The notes below the pieces were generated by a model that was not told where the DNA came from, made no database searches, and saw only the letters and a program-made list of their open reading frames with translations. The position numbers and the translations under genes were made by a program. 64,000 bases of DNA from Chinchilla lanigera (Eukaryota > Chordata > Mammalia > Rodentia > Chinchillidae), in the NCBI RefSeq assembly GCF_000276665.1, contig NW_004955518.1, positions 1,088,569 to 1,152,568 on the forward strand, given 5' to 3'. The number at the start of each line of letters is the position of its first letter. Position 1 is the first letter of the stretch. Shown in pieces: positions 57,619-64,000 of the stretch.

Positions 57619-60160
57619 GTATGTCAGAAATCACACTGCCTCAAGTTTTCCTGATAATTACAGTTGCTCGTTATGAAAAGTATGTAATTCATATTCCTCT
57701 AACTGTTACTGGAGGAGGTACACTCTTCCTGCAACATTTTCTGTTTCTCCAATTGCTGTTGTTGTAAAGGAACTGGCATACTCTCCTCTCTGTGCTGAAA
57801 TTTACAAAATTATTTTAAAAATTCTAGGAATGGATGGTTTAGCTGGTCTTTGAGGGTAAATCAGACTTCTCCATCATGAGAATCAACCACCAACATTGTA
57901 CTGACTTCCCATCTTCCCTGCTCTTGTATCCAAAATCAAAATAGTAAGGAAGTCAACTCCACAAACTGCACTGCTGATTGTTAGGAGGTTGTGCTCACAT
58001 GGACATTTAAGTGCTCTTTTAAACAGTTTTCAAATGTATTAAATCTCATGTTCTATTTATTGTAAACCTTGATGCTTGGAAGCTGACAGTCCAAGGGAAG
58101 ACCCTCAATGGCATGAAATGCAGTCACAGCAGGTGGCAGCCAAGTACACCACTCTTGTTCTGGGCCATCCTCTATTTGCACTGGACCTTGGACTGATCTG
58201 GGATAGGGTCTCATGCCTGCTGCTTAGGATACTACAGGATGTAGGTCAGTTTTAAAAGAAAAGTCCCCAGTTTATCCTTAGTCTGGAGATAGAGAACTAA
58301 GGGGTCTATGAAAGTATTCTTTAAGACCTGTATCTTTAAACCTGCTTTTATATATGTATAGGAAATGAAGAAGACAGACATAATTTCTCCATAAAGCTAA
58401 AATCTGTTTTCAGATACTGGCTTGTTCTTCTGAGATACATAGAATTACCATTTCATTCTGACATCATTTTCTTTCTTCTCTTCTTTCTCTTTATTTTTCT
58501 TCTTTTTTAATTTTTCCATTCAAATGTCCTTCTATGGAACTATGGTGATGATGGAAGGTAACGATAGTCAGTTTTAATATCTTTAAGGGTCAATTTGAGA
58601 AAATGCAGTTTCCATTCCTTTTTAAAAAATCACACTCATTTTATAGGAGCTTCCTAAATAAATAGCTAAATTCTCTTTTGTAGCTCCTTTAAGAGAACTG
58701 GGAATAGTAAAAGGAAAGCTATAATGCAAAAGTCAATAAGAAGTGCCACAAAACCCCAAGTGTAGATATTTTATGATCATTTAGGAGTGACCTCAAGCTT
58801 GGCAAGGAGAATACTAGGAACTGAGGGTGGAAAATTTAGCTGATATGAATTGGTGAATCTGCAAAGGGACAGACCTAACAATTGCTGCTCGTCATTTCCA
58901 TAGGTAAGTAGGAGGTATCCATACTTCAGATGGGCCTTCAAGGAGTGGAAAATATAATTGTAAATCACTAGTTTATGAAAACAATCAAAGGAACAGAGGA
59001 AACTGTCAGTATACTGGGCTGTTTTGCATGTTTCAGAGCCTTCAAAGCAGAAAAACATACAAAATAGATCTGTACAACTGGTAGTAAATCTCATCAGGAA
59101 GACTCAGTTAAACAGGCTACCTGCATAAAAGCATTCCATCAAAACCATTTAGTTCATTCTCATTTTTGAACCTCACTTAAAATCAATGGAATAACATTTA
59201 AATTAACAAAATAGTGGTTTTGGTTTTTGGTTTTTCTTTGTTCACTTCATTTAAACACTTTGTGTTCAACATTCAGCAGCAAAGCGGTATCAAGAGCTAG
59301 AGGAAAACACTGTAAAACAATGTGCCTTCTCTTGTAGAATTTTTATTACAGGTGAATGTAGATGATAAACACAAAGATTAAAATATTTTTCAGATAAAAT
59401 GAAGAGAACAAAACACATAATAGGCTAGACTAGATAGTGACCTAGAGCTTAGTGGTGTGCTATTTAATACTGGGAGATCAATTGAAGGCCTCTCTGAGAA
59501 AGCAAAATTTCCCAAGTGTGAGATGAGAAGAAATCAGCCACAGCAAGCTTGGAGAAAGATCAGGTACAAGCTACAGATAGTGCAAAGTCCCTAATGCAGA
59601 AACAAGTGGGCAGGAGCACATGTGAATTGAGAACAGCACAGTATGCATGTAGAGGTGCTGCAGGGGGCGGGTTGTGGAGGCTTTAAATACCAGGGCCAAG
59701 GGTCTGTATGAAATCACAAATGTAGTGAGAAACCACAAGAGGGCTCAGGAGTGAACCCCAAGGAGCCCAAAGTTCAGGGGTTAAGCTGAGGAAAACTCAG
59801 CACAGGAATGTGAGAGGAAATGTTCCACAAGAAACAATGGTGTCATGATGGCCAAGAGAAGAAAGTGTTTCCAGAAGATTCACGCTGGAATTTAACCATG
59901 CAAAGTGCAGCTGAGGGGTGGAGTTCAGAAACTGGCAAAATGAAGTTCTCTAGCCATGCGAACCAGAACAGTTTCAGTGTGCAGATATGAGCCAGGCAGG
60001 GGTGGGTGGAAGAGAGAGAGGTAGAAACGGAAACTGGACATATAGATCATGCTTTGGGGAGGTTATACTTTGATGAGGAGCAGGAAAATGTGCTATTGGG
60101 TGGGAGAGGTTAAGCGGGTCAAGATAGATTTTCCATCTCTTTTATTTATTGATTTTTTAC
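57619..60160. other. Unique-looking sequence without a supported gene
   Basis: 2.5 kb. A 105-codon reverse frame at 58777-59094 has no recognisable domain. A T/C-rich tract lies at 58468-58510. Confidence 0.5.
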
Positions 60161-60245
60161 TTTATTTTTTGGCTGTGTTGGGGATTGAACTAAGGTCTTG
60201 CACATGCTTGGCAAAGCACTCTACCACAAACTACATCCTAAGCTC
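60161..60245 (-). repeat. Diverged ID-type SINE (reverse strand)
   Basis: 'ttggggattgaactaaggtcttgcacatgcttggcaaagcactctacc' is the antisense ID body, without the GGTACC end and with a diverged 5' part. It is older than the other ID copies, and no target duplication is seen. Confidence 0.75.
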
Positions 60246-61645
60246 TTCCCTTCTTAAGGTCTAAGATAACAGAGGTCATTTCTCTACATTGATGCCTGTG
60301 ATCCTCTACTTCCATACGAGGTCACTGTCTGCAGGGGGATGCAGCTCTCACAGTAGTCCTCATAGCTCACTGAGTATTGAGTTGAAAAAGACCATCTAAT
60401 CAATCCTCCCAATTGTACAATATGAGAACTCAGCCAGTGGTGCATAAGTGGTTTGCACTCAGGTACCCAATGGGTCAAATGCCTCAGCCCATAAATGCTC
60501 AGGATGCCTCTCTGTACAGCCCTGCTCAGGACTGCTTAGGGAGCATCAGGAATGGTAGCTTCTTACAAGCCCTTCCATTCCACTCTCATCATTTTCTCCT
60601 GTGAATTCCCACTTAAAAATTAGATTGGTTACCTGATCATATCAAAATATCAACTGGTAATTGAGTTTGGTTGGTGGATCTTTGTTGAGTGGAATGAGCA
60701 AATGAATTCTACTAGAATATACTCCTCTTCCTCAGGCTGCTTGAAGTTTCCATTCCAAATTCTTTGTGTCAAGTGTAAAGTTCTGGCTGAGATTAGCTTT
60801 CCCTATATCCACACTAGTTGATAGGACCCTGGGAAACTTCAGAAGACCCTGGGCCCCCCTATTAGCTCTCCAGGGTGCATGGGCACCCTAGGGGCTTCAG
60901 CTCTGAAGAGGAACATCTGTGTCTCTGGACATCATCATGCCTTGCTTGGGGGGCAGCAGAGGCCTGACCATAAATAAGCCTGAAGGAGTCTTGCTTCCTG
61001 TCAAAGCCCATCTATGGCTGTGTGGACACTGATGTGGAGGGCTGGCAGGGCAGAAGCCCTGTGCAGTCTGGATCTCCAGTGGGCCATAAGGGGACAGTGG
61101 TCTGTGGGCAGCTAACAAGTGATGAGGTACCTGTGCTAGATGCAAAGAGGCAAGCCATAGAGGAGACGATACAAGGCTATCAGACACTTGTGTTTGGCCC
61201 TGGTGCTTCAGTGCCTTGGTATTCTAAACAGCTTTAACTTTCCAAAAATCAATTTTTTCTGTTGAAGAGTACAAAACCTGAGCATGTGTGTTGGTTACTG
61301 TTTGTTCTAGTTTTTAAGTATCTGTCTACCTATCTTTTAAACTAAGCTCCTCCGATATCCCGGGCTGCTCTGGATTGTTGCTTGTACCTGAAATGCCCTT
61401 GATAGCTTCCTTCCCCATCTAGTGAAACCCTATCCACACCTTCGGACTAGAAACAATGAACATGATCCGTATGAGAGGCCCAAACTCTCTTTTCTAAGCC
61501 TCGCAAGTGATTCCTTACCATTGCAAAGGCTAATCATTCTTAGAGTAGGCCTTTGATAGATGTTTACTGATGTACTGATATGGATATTTATGCCTTGGAA
61601 GCAAGATTTTGGTCAGGGATTCAATCCTTATGGTCAGTAGCTTTT
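60246..61645. other. Unassigned, no supported gene
   Basis: A 96-codon reverse frame and a 71-codon forward frame overlap at 60897-61237. A weak L2-like string sits near 61330-61570 ('ggattgttgcttgtacctgaaatgccc'), not firm enough to call. Confidence 0.45.
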
Positions 61646-61746
61646 TATTTTTTGTTTATTTGTCTGTTTTTGGTACCGGGAATTGAACTCAAGATGTTGC
61701 GCTTACCAGGCAGGCACTGTGCCATTAAGCTATATCCCTGGCCCTG
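61646..61746 (-). repeat. ID-type SINE (reverse strand)
   Basis: 'ggtaccgggaattgaactcaagatgttgcgcttaccaggcaggcactgtgcc' and 'tatatccctggccc'. It is flanked by GTCAGTAGCTTTT (61633-61645) and GGCAGTAGCTTTT (61747-61759), 12 of 13 identical. Confidence 0.93.
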
Positions 61747-61759
61747 GGCAGTAGCTTTT

Positions 61760-62499
61760 AAGAGAGGCACAGACTATTCCAGATTACTTTCCTCAGGTAC
61801 AGCCTAAATATAGCTTTACATTCTATTCACTGAAAACACCAAAAAGTCACAGCTCAACTTTCTGCATTTCTGCACATTCTGTTTATCTAGTCCTGAATGC
61901 CCAGGCATTGGGGAACATCACAGTTCTGACACAGACTGCACAAATCTATGAGATGGGGACAATAATGGAAACAGTGTTGTGAGCAGGGCCTAAGGTGCAG
62001 AACCGCCTGTGCCCCTCTGTGGATGTCTCAAACCACTAAGGACTCAGGACTGTGTACAAGAGTTTGCCTGAGCATGAAGAATTTGAGGGCAGTATTCAGA
62101 GGACCAAGGAGAAGGAGGGTTTGAAGAAAAGCTACCTTGTAAACAGTTCCACTTGCTAGGAAGATTGTGATCACACTGTATCTGGACGGGATCTGCAGTG
62201 ATGGCTAACACTGACAAGGCGCCAGTAAGAGGTGCTGGAACTGGAAATCTACTGAGTTAATATTCAAAAGCAAGAGAAGAAAGAGTGATGCACAGTCGTT
62301 ATAACATCAATATCTCCTCAGATCCGTTACTTTATCATATAAGTTTTGATCTATTCTTTTTTCTAAATATTCAATTGTTTCCAGCCAAACATAGCTCCAA
62401 AGGTTTGGCCTCAAATTAAAGGTACTGACTCACTCTATCCTAAACAACTCCAGCATGTGTTAGATCCAACATATGGGCCATATGTGAAATGGAGTAGGA
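61760..62499. other. Unassigned, no gene seen
   Basis: No repeat recognised and no frame above 60 codons. Confidence 0.5.
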
Positions 62500-62579
62500 C
62501 AGTGGTGGTGAACCTATGACACATGGGCCACAGCAGGCTGTTTGTATGATTGAAAGCTCTGAAAGGTTTGCCATTACTG
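62500..62579 (+). mobile_element. hAT-like MITE, copy 3 (80 bp)
   Basis: It starts CAGTGGTGGTGAACCTATGA and ends AAAGGTTTGCCATTACTG; the ends are near-perfect inverted repeats. The middle has the shared core 'ggctgtttgtatgattgaaagctctg'. A clear 8-bp target duplication is not seen. Two short reverse frames here are shadows. Confidence 0.75.
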
Positions 62580-64000
62580 GATAAGTTCTGGCATTGACAC
62601 TGACTAGCATCAAGCTGACGACGTGTGACACTAATGAGCAATGAAACATAAAGTGCTACCCTGCAATGCCCCCCTAAAGTCTAGTTCCTTAAAGTTCAAT
62701 TATATGTCAACTTGTTTTTACAAGGATTGGTTACAAAATAAATAATCCTAAAATCCTAGTAGTGAAGTACTTCCTAAGAGCCTATGTTCTTTGAGTTAGA
62801 TCATGGTACCACAGCCCCATTAACTGTCAAGGAGAGAGTGTTGCAGAAGGATTGAACTCTCAAAAGACTCAGAATCCAGATCTGCAAAGCTCCAAATAAT
62901 GGTCATACACTTAAAAAATTTAAAGGGTAAGGGAAATAGGTCATCACACAGACTCTGGGTTTAATCCTAGTACTGTAAAAAATAAAAACAAAAAAGTACA
63001 TAAATAAAACCTATCAACTCTTATTAATGTATAATGTGTAAAGCATATGATTTTTAAATTTTTGAGGCAGTTGCTTAAAATGCATTTGTAAATATCTATA
63101 TGTATAAATCATATATTTCTTTCAGTAACTATGTAGAAGACTTTGCAAATGAACTGTGTCCTCTAGTGAAATATAAAATAGAGAAGCAATCTCTAGGGGC
63201 AGTAAAGAAACAAAAGGGACCTTTTCTCACTATTTTGGACTCTTAAAGGATCAGAATTAATCACATTTAAACAAAGAGGGCAAGTTTTTTGAATATCATT
63301 ATGTGCTTTGTTCATACGCTAGAAGTACTGTGGGAGAAATCACACCTTTGTCAGAGCAAGTGAAAGAGATACTGTTGTCAGAACTGGACACATTTTCCAA
63401 CAGGAGAAAAATCCAGTTACCAGCTACATATGGGTTCATTTTGAGTTCCTGGAACTGAGAGCACATCAGCATGTCTTCTGAGACTTGTGCATGGCATGTT
63501 ATTACAGCTGTATATCATCAGAGAGAGAAAAATAATTGGTTTTCCTTAGAGTATCTCTAAGTTGATGTCATATTCAATAACACTGTAGTTGAAAAATCTA
63601 TATATGATGGATGAAGTCTGGACTATCTCTTGAATTTAATTCCTCCTGTGCCAGCTTCTGCAGGCCCTGGTGTACCTGTCATTTTGAGGTGGAAGCACAT
63701 ATAGTATTTAGAATATGCAACCGGGTGCTACTTTTGCCAGATAACGAAGTACATGAAAACAATTTCTCACGTGTGCAGTGGCCTCATTCTTCACTGTTAA
63801 CTGTGCTATGGAAATGCCAGTTTGAAAGTGGGACCCCACCTTGGGGTCAGTGCCAAGGTACAACTTGAACCAAGACTGCATTCCAAGGCAAGGGCAGTGC
63901 CTCTCTCCTTAGGGGTTGAGGGCTTCTGGGACCTACTGGCTGCTACAGAAGGTAATCAGGCGTACCCCTGACACACCCCCAACAGGTACTCTTCCCTGAA
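62580..64000. other. Unassigned, with a weak ID-like string
   Basis: At about 62935-62998 'ctctgggtttaatcctagtactgtaaaaaa' resembles a very diverged forward ID SINE. The rest has no repeat and one 85-codon frame (63611-63868) without recognisable homology. Confidence 0.4.

Noticed and set aside
55401..57634. Reverse frames of 80-142 codons in both LTRs
   Set aside because: The same antisense frame appears in both LTRs because the LTRs are duplicates; it is a shadow of LTR sequence.
61330..61570. L2-like strings
   Set aside because: Only scattered words match; no clear order as in the two called L2 copies.
1..64000. CRISPR arrays, operons, phage or plasmid modules
   Set aside because: The repeat content is mammalian throughout; no regularly spaced repeats with unique spacers and no bacterial gene organisation.

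Overview
This window is nuclear DNA from a mammal, and the repeats point to a rodent. It carries B1 (7SL-derived) SINEs with the internal 29-bp-type duplication, a young ID-type tRNA-derived SINE family ending in a GGTACCGG-like motif, many L1 LINEs, old MIR, L2, MLT1 and MLT2 elements shared by placental mammals, and ERVL-MaLR LTRs. The ID subfamily is not the classic mouse or rat form. I lean towards a non-muroid rodent, possibly of the beaver, kangaroo rat or pocket mouse group, but that is a weak inference. No protein-coding gene, functional RNA gene, CRISPR array or bacterial-type feature can be supported. Almost all open frames are under 140 codons and lie in repeats or AT-rich sequence. 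The window reads as intergenic or intronic DNA.

Layout. At 1-10.9 kb there is a dense, nested pile of L1 fragments on both strands, with MaLR-type LTRs, one B1 on each strand and an ID insertion. At 10.9-18.2 kb the DNA is mostly unique, with two L2 tails and two B1s. At 18.2-19.9 kb there is a short hAT-like MITE, a reverse-strand L1 and a B1. At 19.9-31.5 kb the DNA is mostly unique with scattered MIRs, an MLT2-type LTR carrying a second MITE, an MLT1-type LTR and a B1. At 31.5-40.5 kb there are L1 tails, two MaLR-type LTRs, two ID copies, a B1 and MIRs. At 40.5-47.4 kb lies a near-full-length but dead L1 carrying two ID insertions. At 49.4-53.8 kb lies an older L1 split by a MaLR-type LTR, followed by an L1 tail. 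At 55.4-57.6 kb is a complete MaLR provirus. From 57.6 kb to the end the DNA is mostly unique, with two ID copies and a third MITE.

The clearest observations are four. The MaLR provirus has two 351-bp LTRs about 97% alike by eye, 5-bp target duplications and a 194-codon open frame. Three copies of an 80-bp hAT-like MITE are present, one with a near-perfect 8-bp target duplication. Several ID insertions have crisp target duplications, which implies recent activity. An L1 3' UTR contains a 128-bp tandem duplication. All family names rest on recall of consensus sequences; nothing was searched.
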